Shown here in pieces: positions 20,980-31,680 of a DNA stretch of 64,000 bases; the stretch's first letter is position 1, and every line of letters starts with the position of its first letter. This stretch comes from Acheta domesticus (taxonomy: Eukaryota > Arthropoda > Insecta > Orthoptera > Gryllidae): contig JAHLJT010009436.1 of the NCBI GenBank assembly GCA_031308135.1, forward strand, positions 161,484,885-161,548,884, written 5' to 3'. Both the position numbers and the translations under genes were made by a program. Below the pieces are notes generated by a model that worked only from the letters and a program-made list of their open reading frames with translations, did no database searches and was not told where the DNA came from.

Positions 20980-21440
20980 CTCTCCCCGTCTCGCTCCGCT
21001 CACCTCTCCCCGTCTCGCTCCGCTCACCTCTCCTCGTCCCGCTCCCCGCCATTCTCCGCCTCGTCTCGCCTCCCCGCCTCTCTCCGCCCCGCCCCTCCTC
21101 GCTCCAACAAGCGCCTGGGCGAGCCGTGGCTCTCCGCCCGCCCCGCTCCGCCGTGTCCCGCTTTGTCCCTCCCCGCCCTTCCCCGCCCCGCCTTGCTCCG
21201 CCCCGCCCCGCCTTACCCCTCCCCGCCCTTCCCCGCTCCAACACGCGTCTGGGCGAGCCGTGGCTCTTCGCCCGCCCCGCCCCACTCCTCCCCGCCATCC
21301 TTCCTCACCCCATCCTTCCCCGCCCGCCCCATGCCCCACCCTGCCGCGCCCCACCCTGCCCCGCCCCACCCTGTCTCGTCCCACCCAGCACGCCTCACCC
21401 TGTCCACACCACCCTGCCCCGCCCCACCCTCCCCGTCCTA
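20980..21440. repeat. C-rich low-complexity block with nested tandem duplications
   Basis: Almost purine-free on the plus strand. A roughly 22-bp unit CCCGTCTCGCTCCGCTCACC is repeated at 20986-21045. A larger duplication with a period of about 134 bp puts CTCCAACAAGCGCCTGGGCG at 21102 and its near-copy at 21236, each followed by AGCCGTGGCTCT. Open frames on both strands (up to 298 codons on the minus strand) come from the composition. Confidence 0.75.
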
Positions 21441-22114
21441 CGTGGAGCGCTGTCGCCTGGAATTGCGCGCTCGTAAAGCGCCGAAGTGCATTTGCGTGCG
21501 TTGTCTGGGAGCGATACGTCCGCGCTGCCGCCGCTTGAAACATTACCGCGCCCGTTATCTCCACGCACAACAGGACGATGCTTCGTTCCGGGAGCTCCGG
21601 CTCGCGCGGCGATGAATTCTGTACGCAGCGCGTTTCTTTAGGGCTTTCCCTTTTTCCCGCTCCAGTTGGTTGACGCTTCTCTTCATGACAGGCTCCAGTT
21701 TTCTTGTAATTAATATTTTGTTCGTGATTCGGAGGAGGGGTGCGCCGCCAAGTAATAAGACGAGGGGAGTTTGCGCGTTTTCGTGTGTTTCTCGCCAAAA
21801 TCCAATTTTATGACCTTTAATAAAGTTCTGGCGGAATTTATAACGGTTATTAAGAAGTAGCAAGGATTGCTAGAGTAAATTGAAAATAAGATGGATTCGT
21901 CTCTTCGAAGACAGCATTGTGAACATTTTATATTTCGTTTTCTATAAGGCCTTCCAACTTTCAGGCAACGTTGTAAATTGCATGGATCGCTCGAAGTTTT
22001 CTACGCCGTGCATTTAGTTTCGCATCAGTTGCTGTTTAATCGCGGAAGTTTGGAGGATGTTCCTCTTTGGCGAAGTTTCCACTGCCTTGTCGCAGCAGCG
22101 AATTGGAGTTTGCG
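21441..22114. other. unannotated stretch
   Basis: GC-rich to about 21620, mixed after that. No gene recognised. Confidence 0.45.
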
Positions 22115-22327
22115 CTACATTTGACATCTGATGAACGCCCGTTCTTGGCGCATTTTCAGACGGTCGTCCAGGGTGCGTGGGGTTGGGGCTTCTTCTAGCG
22201 ATGCAAACCGGACCGTATCTGATTCCCAGTACACAGTTTCTGCAACCTTCTTTACGACCTCTGTTACATGTGGTTCTGCTTTTGTGGATGATTTTTTACA
22301 GGGTCTCTTGTAGAGTTTTCCAATATC
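22115..22327 (-). other. ATG-poor open frame, 71 codons, unknown
   Basis: Minus-strand frame open from after a TGA to TAG at 22115-22117. It has a balanced residue mix, for example EVVKKVAETVYWESDTVRFA and APTPRTLDDRLKMRQERAF, unlike the neighbouring composition-driven frames. I do not recognise a family and no splice sites were verified. An exon or retroelement scrap is possible, as is chance. Confidence 0.2.
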
Positions 22328-23194
22328 TCAGATTTTATCGCATTTCTGGAAATTTTAATTTAGTTTTTCTCTAACTCCAATTATGTTTTGCACAATACAA
22401 ATTTGTTTTATCACCGAGTATTTTCTAAACCTCCATTCTTAAGAGTTTTTCTGGCGCTTCATTCTCCCCATATACTTCTCCCCGTTCCAGGGCACACACA
22501 GTTTGTAACTGTTTTGACGTGAAATAAACATTGGCTTGAAGAGTAAGAAGTCAGTTCAGTATTTACTGGTAGCAGACCAAACAAAAATGCATAAATAGCA
22601 TTTTAGCATTTGATTTACGTACTCGTCAGCGTATTTACTAGTCTATTAATAGATACGCGTAATAAATACTTCAATAGAATGTCTTTTCGACACCTTAGTG
22701 TACAGTGGTTTTAATAGATCTGATTACGTAGCAAAAGAAATCATAACAAACAATACTCTCACAAGTCCTTGAACTTGATGACCCTATTTTCTTCGAAACC
22801 GCCTCTTCCATATTAACTTCATAAGACAGTTGGTTGTATTAAATTGAAGATGTCTAACGATAACATTTTGTTTGGAACATATTTTCATCATGATTCGTTG
22901 TCATTCCTATAAAATTAACAGTTTTCAAAAATTTTATTATTGTTTAAAATATTTCGAAACTGATTCATGAGCTCCTCCTCGGCAAAAATTCCTGGAGGTA
23001 TTATTTTACCAGGCATGTTCCTAGGTTGCTCTTTTACACCCAAACACGGGGATCCCCCCTCCCCCTTGCGTCTCTGCCGAGCCCTGAAAGTGCTGAAGTC
23101 TCTCAAGATTGACCGTCCACCCTCCTGCTTACTCTCTTAAGCGAAATTCACATGCAAAATTGACCTGCCTCCGGAGACAGCTTTTTCCTCCGGC
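22328..23194. other. unannotated AT-rich stretch
   Basis: No feature recognised. Confidence 0.5.
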
Positions 23195-23525
23195 GTTTGG
23201 TTGCAGCTGAGCGAGCCTTCATCCACCAGCGTGATTTCGGCCGCGTGCTCCGTGGACAGTTCCGGCGCCGTATCTCGTGGCCAACGCCGCGGGGGGTATT
23301 CACTTATTCCGTGTGTGTTAAACGGGGGCGGAGTCGGAGGCGCCCCATTGTTTGGCCAGCCGCTTTGTGCCGGCTCTCCTTGCGCCCCGGGACGCAGCCG
23401 CCCGCCGCCCGGCCGTGCTTAACTTGCTCTGTTGACTGTGTAGAGGACTTCTCCGCAGAGGGCAGCGCTCCGGTGCGCGAGCCAGGGCAGGCCGCCGCTC
23501 CTCCCCCGCCGCCCCCCGCCTCATT
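23195..23525. other. GC-rich island
   Basis: CpG-rich, about 330 bp, ending sharply at a TTA microsatellite. No gene recognised. Confidence 0.5.
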
Positions 23526-23542
23526 AACACGTTTTAAGGAGA

Positions 23543-23544
23543 TA

Positions 23545-23575
<31 letters not shown>

Positions 23576-23576
23576 T
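23543..23576. repeat. (TTA)n microsatellite
   Basis: About eleven TAT/TTA units. A second AAT/ATT run at 23614-23642 lies 38 bp away, so the two could pair. Confidence 0.9.
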
Positions 23577-23613
23577 CTCTAAATCACGACTAAAGATGTT
23601 AATGTGTCGGGTG

Positions 23614-23642
23614 AATATAATAATAATTATTATTATTATCAT
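23614..23642. repeat. AAT/ATT palindromic microsatellite
   Basis: A run of ATA units switches to ATT units midway, making it self-complementary. Confidence 0.75.
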
Positions 23643-25019
23643 TGTTACAAACGCCAGATTCTAATTGCTGGACAAAGAACCCCATCCGGGGAGGCGAGTC
23701 TCATAATGAGTAGCACTTCCTGGTGTATCAGACTTGAAAAGCGTTTTCGACAATGGAATGGTACAGAGGAAACTACAGCACTAACACCTTTTCCTCGTGT
23801 TCATTTAATCTTTCATTTAGAATGTTGTTGTATCTCGTGAATATAATTGAAATAGCAAATATAGGTGATATCTCCTCCGTGAAGCAGTGTCTACCGCATA
23901 AGTATTTGGAACACATTTTCTTTGCTCTTAATGTTTAATAATCTCTTCGTGAAGAAACAAACGCATTCATTATTTCAGAACACGTTCTGGATTCTGTTAA
24001 TTTCAGAAAAGGTCAAGTTTTTCATTTTCATTGCAGTTCGATTTGTTTTCATGGAAGATAAACTTCAGTCTCGAGAAGAAAAGCACGAAAAAAATCCTCT
24101 AGAATAAATCCAATTTCGTCCGAAAATTGTGTTTGGGGAGAGAAAAAACGAGTCGCGCGTCGCGGCGGGGCGCGGCGCGGGCCAGGTGAGTTTTATAAAT
24201 GAAGATGCGCCGCCTGGAGAGGCAGCCGCGGCGCCCGCGCGGCCGCGCACTGGCTCCAAATGGCGCGCGTTTCAGTCTCGGGTGCGAAATGTAGGAGCAG
24301 CTTTTGAAAATGCAGATAGGGCCGATGCGAAAGATTTGTTTCCGCTAAAATGCATGGTATGGATGAGAACGCGTAGTACGGATTTGAGGATATGGATTTT
24401 GGGAAGTGTCCCGCTTACGGTTTACTCGTAGTGATCCTTTTTAGTGGAGCGGACAGTTGTTTGTTTTTTTTTAATGGTAATGGAAAAACATAAACAGCCA
24501 GATTTTGGGAATAAGGAAACTCGTAACGTATTTCTTCTTTACAAAGACAAGACATTGGATACAAGATATAATGGCAATTGCATACAATTACATTGAATTT
24601 GGTTTAAAGGCATATAATCGTGATCATAAAGAATGTTTTAAGAAACGCAGAAGCTAAAGCTGTTAATTATAAGGCAATAAATAATTCAAGTTTTAATAGT
24701 AATAATTTGAAGCTTCTTAAATTTACTTAAAGACAACGTTAATATAAAGAGAAAGCTAATAACACTACAGATACCTGGTCCAAGACAACTCAAAGAAGGT
24801 AATAGTGCAAAGATGATGCCGTTTATTACGTTTTCATTCTCTGAATAAAGAGAAGTAAAGCTATTTGTATTGTTTGATCTCTCAGCATGAAATTTAAACG
24901 TGGAAAGTAAAGCGGAATGATTTTGATTAAAAGCTGTTGTTATTATTTATGTTTTTTTCTGTATGTAGTGTTCTCTAAATATATGTTTGTCTGTTTACGT
25001 GGAAGCTATCCGAAAAGTG
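23643..25019. other. unannotated AT-rich stretch
   Basis: Contains a small GC-rich patch at about 24150-24260. Otherwise AT-rich with nothing recognised. Confidence 0.5.
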
Positions 25020-25400
25020 TGTGCGTGCGGCCCACTGCGGCGGTGGGGCCGGGGCGTGGCGAGGCGAGGCGCAGGCCGGGGAGCAGGGCAGGCAGCTGCG
25101 GCCGTAATCATCCCGGAGTGACAAGAAGCACGCGCGTCGCGCCCAATTCTCCTCGGGCGGCGGACGGGGCGGGGCGGGGCGGGGGCGGGGCGCTGCGGGG
25201 TGGCGAACGTGCAGCGGCGACGGGGCGGGCATCCGTTGTACGTGGGAGGTGGCTGCGGAGTCCCGGCCAACGGGGGAGGACATGTGGCGACGACGTTGGT
25301 GTGGACCTCTCAGCGGCAATAGAAGTGGCGGTAATAAAGACAGAACCGCTCTAGAAAAAGCTTGTGGAGTCGCTTGTAGGTGCGCGGCGGCGGTGGTTGG
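25020..25400. other. G-rich CpG island
   Basis: G-biased on the plus strand, with a GGGGC pentamer run at about 25163-25192 that could form G-quadruplexes. No gene recognised. Confidence 0.5.
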
Positions 25401-25635
25401 TGAAGCCTGCGGCAGGGGCATGGCAGTGGTGTTGGGGATAGCGGTGGAGTTGTGGGTAGAGGCGGTGTTGGGATCTCGGAGGAATTGGGTGGTGGAGGAG
25501 TTGGGAATGGAGGAATTGAGGAGATGAAGGAGTTGGGGAGTGAATTTGGGGGAGGTGAAGGAATTCGGATGGCGAAGGAATTGGGGAGTTATGGGTAAGG
25601 AAATGGAGTTGGTGGAGACGTTGGGTGTGGTTGGG

Positions 25636-25985
25636 GGTGGGAGTTTTGGGTTAGTGGAAGGAGTTGGCGGCGGAGTTGCAGATGGCGAAGGACCTGGGGG
25701 GGTGGAAGATTTAGGGGGTGGCGTTGGAGTTAGGGGGGTGGCGGAAGAGTTAGGGGGTGGCGGAGGAGTTGGGGTTGGCGGAGGAGTTGGGGGTGGCAGG
25801 AGTTGGGGGTGGCAGGGAGTTGGGGGTGGCAGGGAGTTGGGGGTGGCAGGGAGTTGGGGGTGGCAGGGAGTTGGTGGGTGGCAGGGAGTTGGGGGTGGCA
25901 GGGAGTTGGGGGTGGCAGGGAGTTGGGGGTGGCAGGGAGTTGGGGGGTGGCGGAGGAGTTGGGGGGGTGGCGGGGAGCTCCCCGA
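25636..25985. repeat. G-rich 17-bp minisatellite
   Basis: The core at 25801-25955 has about nine units of AGTTGGGGGTGGCAGGG in 17-bp register, one with an extra base. Degenerate relatives with GGCGGAGG extend leftward to about 25636 and rightward to 25985. Gly/Val/Trp-rich open frames on the plus strand are translations of the repeat. Confidence 0.92.
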
Positions 25986-27613
25986 GGGTGGCCAGTGGGC
26001 GGCCGGGGGCGCGGGGCTGAGTGATGGACTACCTGCCAGCCCGCGCCCGCGCCGTATTTCTTCTTGCGCGGAGGCGCCGCGACCGCGACGCTCCCGTCCG
26101 CGGCCCTCGTCTACCCCTCCCCACCCTCGCCCGATGCACCCCCGCTCCCCGTCCGCTTCTCCTCCTGCTCCGCCCTGTGGTGGAGGACTCGCTCCATTTC
26201 AATGCGCCTGAGGAGATCTCGTGATAGATGTTTTCTTGCGCGCAGAACGATGAATCGATTTGCGAATTTAGTTGCAAGCTCTTCTCTTGACAACAGTTCT
26301 ACAGTTTATACTTAGTTATTATGGGGTATTCCTCGATGATACGGACAAAACTGTCATGTAGGATCGTATCGTTATTGGTGAAAGGGCAGAAGAGAGGGGT
26401 GAGATCCGAAGCGGTAAGCCGCAGCTTGGTGCTTCCGACAGGGGCGGGGGCGATCCTGCCAAGCAAGAAGAGTCTTCCTACCGCACTGGGCTTTCCGCTG
26501 CCAGTCTCTCCTCCTCTCCGTAATTATTCGACGCAGCGCGGTTTCAGCGCGGGTATCTCCTTAAATTGCGCGCCTCCAGCCAGCAAACAAGTCAAGTTGC
26601 CACGGAAACGAAAATTGTCTTCCGGAAACTGGCTTCACTAAACTTCTTCAGATAACGTTATGAGTCTTCATGCATTTTTGCCAGTGTAATTAATACATTT
26701 CATCTTCACTGCATGTCACATTTACGCTTGTCTGTGAGACGGTATTTTGGTTTTATGTAAACTGGAGATCACGTTACTGTATAGCTATATATTGAGTCTG
26801 GCGCTTATAATGTATTGTATTGCATCGAAAGTTGAACATACTACTCGAGGCTTTAGTTCGTAGTTCTTTAACTCAGCGGTATTCTCTCTTATTATTTTGC
26901 TTGCCCATTTACATCTGTTGTCGCCGCCAAAATATTTGCTTTCATCCTTTCCAGCAACATTGACTGGCGCAGTCTACTTTAATATCCGTACTATCATATC
27001 GTATGCACGCAATCATATCTTCTAACCGGCCTTAATGTTTGCAGATGTCGACGAGCACCTTTTTCGCGCTGAGTGAATGTTAATTGCTGATTCACATAGA
27101 CGTTGGGACGTATCTCTCAGTCGCGAGAGATAATGAATTCCTGGCTTCTTATGTCTCTTATAGACGTGTGTTAAGTATTGTGCAGTCGCTCTTGAACATC
27201 ATGAGAAGCAACCAGCTCTATTTCCGTGTGAGGGAGATCAGTATCATACCGTAATGCTTATACCACTAATTGGGATGTGAGATTACTGACTGGTGGCAAG
27301 GTTATCTTTCGAAGTATCGATAATACAGTACAAGTAGTTGCAGTTCTAGCAAATAACTGTTCATTGTATCAGAGTATACCTTGAAAACGCATAGAATTGG
27401 ACAAAAGAAGCAATACCACAAGATTTGAGCTGCCACCATGCAATCTCTTCTGTGAAGCTGTTACCTGAACGCACTGAAGTGCAGGAGATCGGGGTCGTTG
27501 GTCGTGCGTGGGTGGAGTGCGTCGCGGCGCCTGTGGGCGCGTGGTGCGTCGGAGGAGTGCCTCCGTTGCACAGGAGACCGCGGCCACCGACAGCTCTCCT
27601 TTGCCTCTCCACC
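25986..27613. other. unannotated stretch
   Basis: GC-rich to about 26200, AT-rich to about 27440, then GC-rich as it nears the CCCG block. No gene or element recognised. Confidence 0.45.
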
Positions 27614-27820
27614 GCGCCCGCCCGCCCGCCCGCCCGCCCGCCCGCCCGCCCGCCCGCCCGCCCGCCCGCCCGCCCGCCCGCCCGCCCGCGCGCCCGCCCG
27701 CCCGCGCGCCCGCCCGCCCCGCGCGCCCGCCCGCGCGCCCCCGCCCGCGCGCCCGCCCGCGCGCCCGCCCGCGCGCCCGCCCGCGCGCCCGCCCGCCGCG
27801 CCCGCCCGCGCGCCCGTCCA
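27614..27820. repeat. (CCCG)n tetranucleotide block 1
   Basis: Nearly perfect CGCC/CCCG units to about 27690, then units broken by CGCG insertions. It is the same motif as at 43660 and 46203. Confidence 0.95.
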
Positions 27821-28637
27821 TTCCCCCGCCCGAGGTCGTTTCCGGCCATCGGAACCGCTTTCGCCGACGGAGGCGGCTGTCGGCCCGAGCCAGCCTCTCA
27901 CCCCCCCCCCCCGCCCATCGCCTCGCGGTTTCGCGTCGCCTCCCTTCATTACTTCTTCATCGCCCTCCACCGCCTCCTGCAGATTGCCCGATAAATGCCC
28001 TGCAGATGGCGACGCGGAACGACCGGGCCCGCCTCGCCTCGCTTCGCCTTGCCACGCTACTCGCCACGCCACACCACGCAGCTGAGGTTCCGAATGGAAG
28101 AGAAGCGGAAGCAATTTGAAAACGTTTATTGCGGTGTTATTCGTTTTGAAGATAGTTTCGTATGGTGCTACATTCGAATGGCTCGCCAGAAATGTGAAAT
28201 TTAAAAAAGAGAAGGAATATCCCAGTTGATTGTTAATATTTACAGACTAATGAATTCCAAAATGACTTACAGAAATGATGTAGTGACAAGTGACTTGAAT
28301 CACCTGCTTTTGAGATTGATCAGTAATGACGTTTGCCGTTTCAATGTTAATGCAATTGTTAAAACGTATTTTTTTAATACCTACACATTTCTCAGTTTCG
28401 ACTCATCTATATTTGGCGTCAAATGAAACAAGAAAACACATCTTAACGCAGTACCTTAAAAAATGCGTCGTTATCGTCGTTTAATTTCTCCCGTGTTTCT
28501 GTAAGTTTGGTACGTTGTACATTACTCTGTGCTCTGGCGCGCGCTGAGTCTCTCGCCCCGCCCACCCTGCTCCAGCCCCCTCATCCGCAGCTTCTGCTTC
28601 CAATCGCGGGGCTTCGCCCTGGGTTTAGTGGCTTGTC

Positions 28638-28639
<2 letters not shown>
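27821..28639. other. unannotated stretch
   Basis: GC-rich to about 28085 with a C run near 27900, AT-rich afterwards. No gene recognised. Confidence 0.45.
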
Positions 28640-28680
<41 letters not shown>

Positions 28681-28695
28681 TCTCCTCTCCCTCTC
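28640..28695. repeat. (TC)n microsatellite
   Basis: TC repeat of about 38 bp continuing into CTCTCTCC variants. Confidence 0.92.
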
Positions 28696-29735
28696 TCGGA
28701 TCGGAGCAGTCGGAGGTTGGAGGCAAGATCTCCTCCCTCTTTAAATCCTACTCACTTCATGTGAATTTTGGCTATAGTACTGTTACAAGACATATTTTTT
28801 CCTTGATTGGTCGAAATGGATTCATGATGTTAATTTCATTTGTATTCTATCGATTTATTTATTTCATTGAGGCCGAAAGCTGTATGAAGAACATTCAATC
28901 ATTTCTTTCACCTCTCCTCTCCTTTCTGTGTTACGAGTTCATGCGCCTCGGGGTTATTCGAAATTGTATTTAGAGCACAATTAGCGGTCTATTGAAAGTA
29001 ATACGCTGTGCAGGAAGAGGTGTAACTAATTGCATTACTGAAAACATTGGTCCGCACTTCTACGGGCAGTGTGAAATCGCTACTACCTGCGAGAATTAAT
29101 TCTTCAGGAGGAGCAGACGTAGAAGAAGAGGTCGCGTTCCACTCGCATCAATTAGTGCGCGAGGCTTAGCTCACGGCGGAAAGAGAATAAGAAGAGAAGT
29201 GGCTGAAGCTGCTCTAATCGCGTCCAATTCCATTTGGATTAGGGGCCCTGATTTTCCTCCGGTGGCGGCGAGGGGAGGAAAGCAGACCAGCCGCCACGCC
29301 ACTTGGACTCCAAAGCCCAGAGGTGGAAGATCCGTACGCGCTGGCCGCTTGAGGCCAGGCTCTCTGGGCGGATTGCTCGCGCGTTCGCCTCGCCTCCTCC
29401 CCTCCGCCCCTGCCTCTCTTCGCCTCCGCGTCCACGTCTCGTCTCCGCCTTCGCTAACCCATACTCAGCCCCAGCGCCAACGCGGCCGCTCGCCCCTTCA
29501 CACTGCGCCGCGCGGCGCCGCGCCGCGGCCTTTCTGCGAGAGCGTTGCTGCGATTAATGCGGCAATTGCGCGAGTTAGGAGCGGCGCGAGAGCGGCGGGT
29601 TTTGCGTGGAAGTTGGGCGCCGCCATGAATCCCAAAGCAGCGCGCCAGCACGCCGCTCGCTCTGCGCGCGGCGGAGCCAATCACGGCTGACCGCGCGCGG
29701 ACGACAGCGCTTGCGGCCTCCGCGGACAGGCAAAG
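28696..29735. other. unannotated stretch with GC island
   Basis: AT-rich to about 29180, then a CpG-rich island to about 29720. Overlapping frames on both strands, none recognisable. Confidence 0.45.
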
Positions 29736-30225
29736 AGGTAGAGCTATCACCGCTGCCTCTCTAGCAACTCTCACCGCGAGGGCTAGGTTGCACGGTGGCG
29801 GATTCTCAATACTTGTTCTATAGCTAGGTCCAATTCAGACGCTGTCTGGAAGAGAATTCTAGCGGCCGGCTCAGATAAGTAGTATTTGGATCTCCGTTCA
29901 ATAAGAAGCGAATGTCGGAGCGTCTGTGGCCCTAACAAATGGACCACAGATTGCACGCCATATTGCCTTCGTCGTCCTTGTCCAATTCTCTTCCCATATA
30001 TACGACTCTTACATGCACAACATTATCGCGTATAATTGGACACCAGTCGGGAGCTGAGGGCTTGTCCTGATTGGGGGAGTGGAGGATAAGCTGGATAGGA
30101 AAATCCCTCAAGCCAACGTGTAGGTCGGCGACGAATATCATCCGCCGCGGGTGGAACATCGCGACCTCCCGGGATGAGAGAAGCCCTACACGAACGGGTC
30201 TGATGGCCATTGCAGTTGACAGCCT
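29736..30225 (+). mobile_element. tRNA-derived SINE, copy 4 (diverged)
   Basis: The head is decayed (GAGGTAGAGCTATCACCGCTG, then GGTTGCACGGTGGC in place of the B box). Next come TAGCTAGGTCCAATTCAGAC, GAAGAGAATTCTAGCGGCCG, the pyrimidine block CTTCGTCGTCCTTGTCC and CATGCACAACATTATCGC, with the later body recognisable to about 30225. There is no AATC tail. It is the most diverged long copy, and its AGCTAGGTC marks the site where copy 2 received its MITE. Confidence 0.72.
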
Positions 30226-31219
30226 ACAGCAGTGTTGTCAAGGTCGAGGCCACGAGCGGGAGGCCGTGGCACGAGTGCCACGACGAAATCGCCCCTCCAC
30301 GCCATTCATCACCCCGCCACCCGAGACACCGCCATCCCTGTTGTAAAACGGCGGGGTTGCTACTGTTACTTTCCTTTCCCGACGCTAGTTGCGCAGAGAA
30401 GCTCGTGGCATGCTACGGTGCCAGTGAGGACCAGTTGAGGACCTTGGCACCACTGGCCTACAACAATGAGCCACTCAATCTGTGTGGTCCTCACAGGCAT
30501 TTCTCGCCGCCCAGCGCCGCCGTGGAAGAGCCGCCGCGGAGAAACGCGTCTCTTATAGAAACGTGCGCACGAGCGGGCGATTCAACACCGGCGAAGGAAA
30601 AACGCAGCGATGAAATGGAATACACTCAGAGGCATGTGCGCGCGTGCCAGAGTACCGCCGCGATTCAGTCTGGCAGACGACCCTAGGGAGGGCACTGCCA
30701 TTGGAATAAAAATTCGCGGGTTGTTTGATACTGAAAAAGTTTTTGTGAAAGTAGCGAAAAGGACAGGGTTTAGAATAACGTATCGAAAGAATACAATGGC
30801 AAGAAAGCGAAAGAAAAACCGTGGGCACAAGTGGCGAAGGAATAGAAACAAACTGGCTTTTAAAATTACTTTCCTTACCAGTGAATGCAGCCACATTTTC
30901 TTTCGTGGCTGTTTCAGTTCATGAACTAGAGGAACACATACTTCAGATACCTTCTCGAAATTCATTGCCTTGGCGAATACAAGAGAAGTAGAGTTCTCCC
31001 TGCAATAACGATAATATCTCTCGCAGGCACGATCTTTTGATTATTCCAAGAAAATGACAGCAGAAAATGCATAATATTCCACACACCCAGCCAGAGAGGC
31101 GTAATATCTTTGTCCACGTCCATCTGAACGAATGTCCGTGTACATCGAGGGTGAGCGAGAGGAACGGTTTCTTCAATGCGATGTCCCCGAAGGCAGATTC
31201 GTTAATGCCAGCGCGTGAA
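30226..31219. other. unannotated stretch
   Basis: No gene recognised. A basic, lysine- and arginine-rich frame at 30610-30924 has no visible domain. Confidence 0.45.
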
Positions 31220-31232
31220 AAGTGGATTAGCG
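31220..31232. repeat. 13-bp direct repeat, left
   Basis: AAGTGGATTAGCG, repeated exactly at 31416-31428. The pair brackets the TTAA MITE and about 60 bp of extra sequence. Confidence 0.6.
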
Positions 31233-31239
31233 TGTTTAA

Positions 31240-31355
31240 CTTCTTTGAAGGTCCAATAATTTTTAGGCAGACACATGATAGAAAAACTTTATTGAACAAT
31301 CTTTATCCATTGTTCTATGTGTGTCTGCCTAAAACGTATTGGACCTTCAAAGAAG
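31240..31355. mobile_element. TTAA-flanked MITE, 116 bp
   Basis: Terminal inverted repeats of about 40 bp: CTTCTTTGAAGGTCCAATAA at the left and its inverse at the right, pairing on through TAGGCAGACACAT. TTAA is directly outside both ends (31236-31239 and 31356-31359), the duplication expected of piggyBac-type transposition. The centre is about 35 bp. There is no coding capacity. Confidence 0.82.
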
Positions 31356-31415
31356 TTAAAGTCACTTTTTAAAAAGGCAGTCTTCGAATAATTTAATTTG
31401 GAATTACTCTGTGCT

Positions 31416-31428
31416 AAGTGGATTAGCG
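31416..31428. repeat. 13-bp direct repeat, right
   Basis: Second copy of AAGTGGATTAGCG; see 31220-31232. Confidence 0.6.
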
Positions 31429-31439
31429 AGTGTCCATCA

Positions 31440-31680
31440 TGTGCTTGCAGCCAGATGCAGCATATTCTCCGGGGAACGCTGGGCGCCGCGCCGGGCAGGC
31501 AGGAGCGCGGGCCTCCTCGGCGCCGCCGCCCGCAGCGGCTGGCGACGCTCCATTGTCGCGCGGCGTCGCTCCCGGCATGCGAATGAGCGACGCGTTTCCG
31601 CCCACACACACACACACACACCGGCGAACGACCCGCCTCTCTCTTCATGCCCCTCCTCCTCTTGCGCTTGAGCGGGGACA
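31440..31680. other. GC-rich island with (CA)n
   Basis: CpG-rich, with a (CA)n run of about 20 bp at 31602-31621. No gene recognised. Confidence 0.5.

Noticed and set aside
20902..21798. 298-codon minus frame, the longest in the window
   Set aside because: Gly/Arg-rich translation of a C-rich low-complexity block; frames are open on both strands and no domain is visible.
25540..26211. 223-codon plus frame rich in Gly, Val and Trp
   Set aside because: It reads through the 17-bp minisatellite.
27461..28114. Overlapping frames of about 200 codons on both strands
   Set aside because: Pro/Ala/Arg and Gly/Arg translations of the CCCG repeat.
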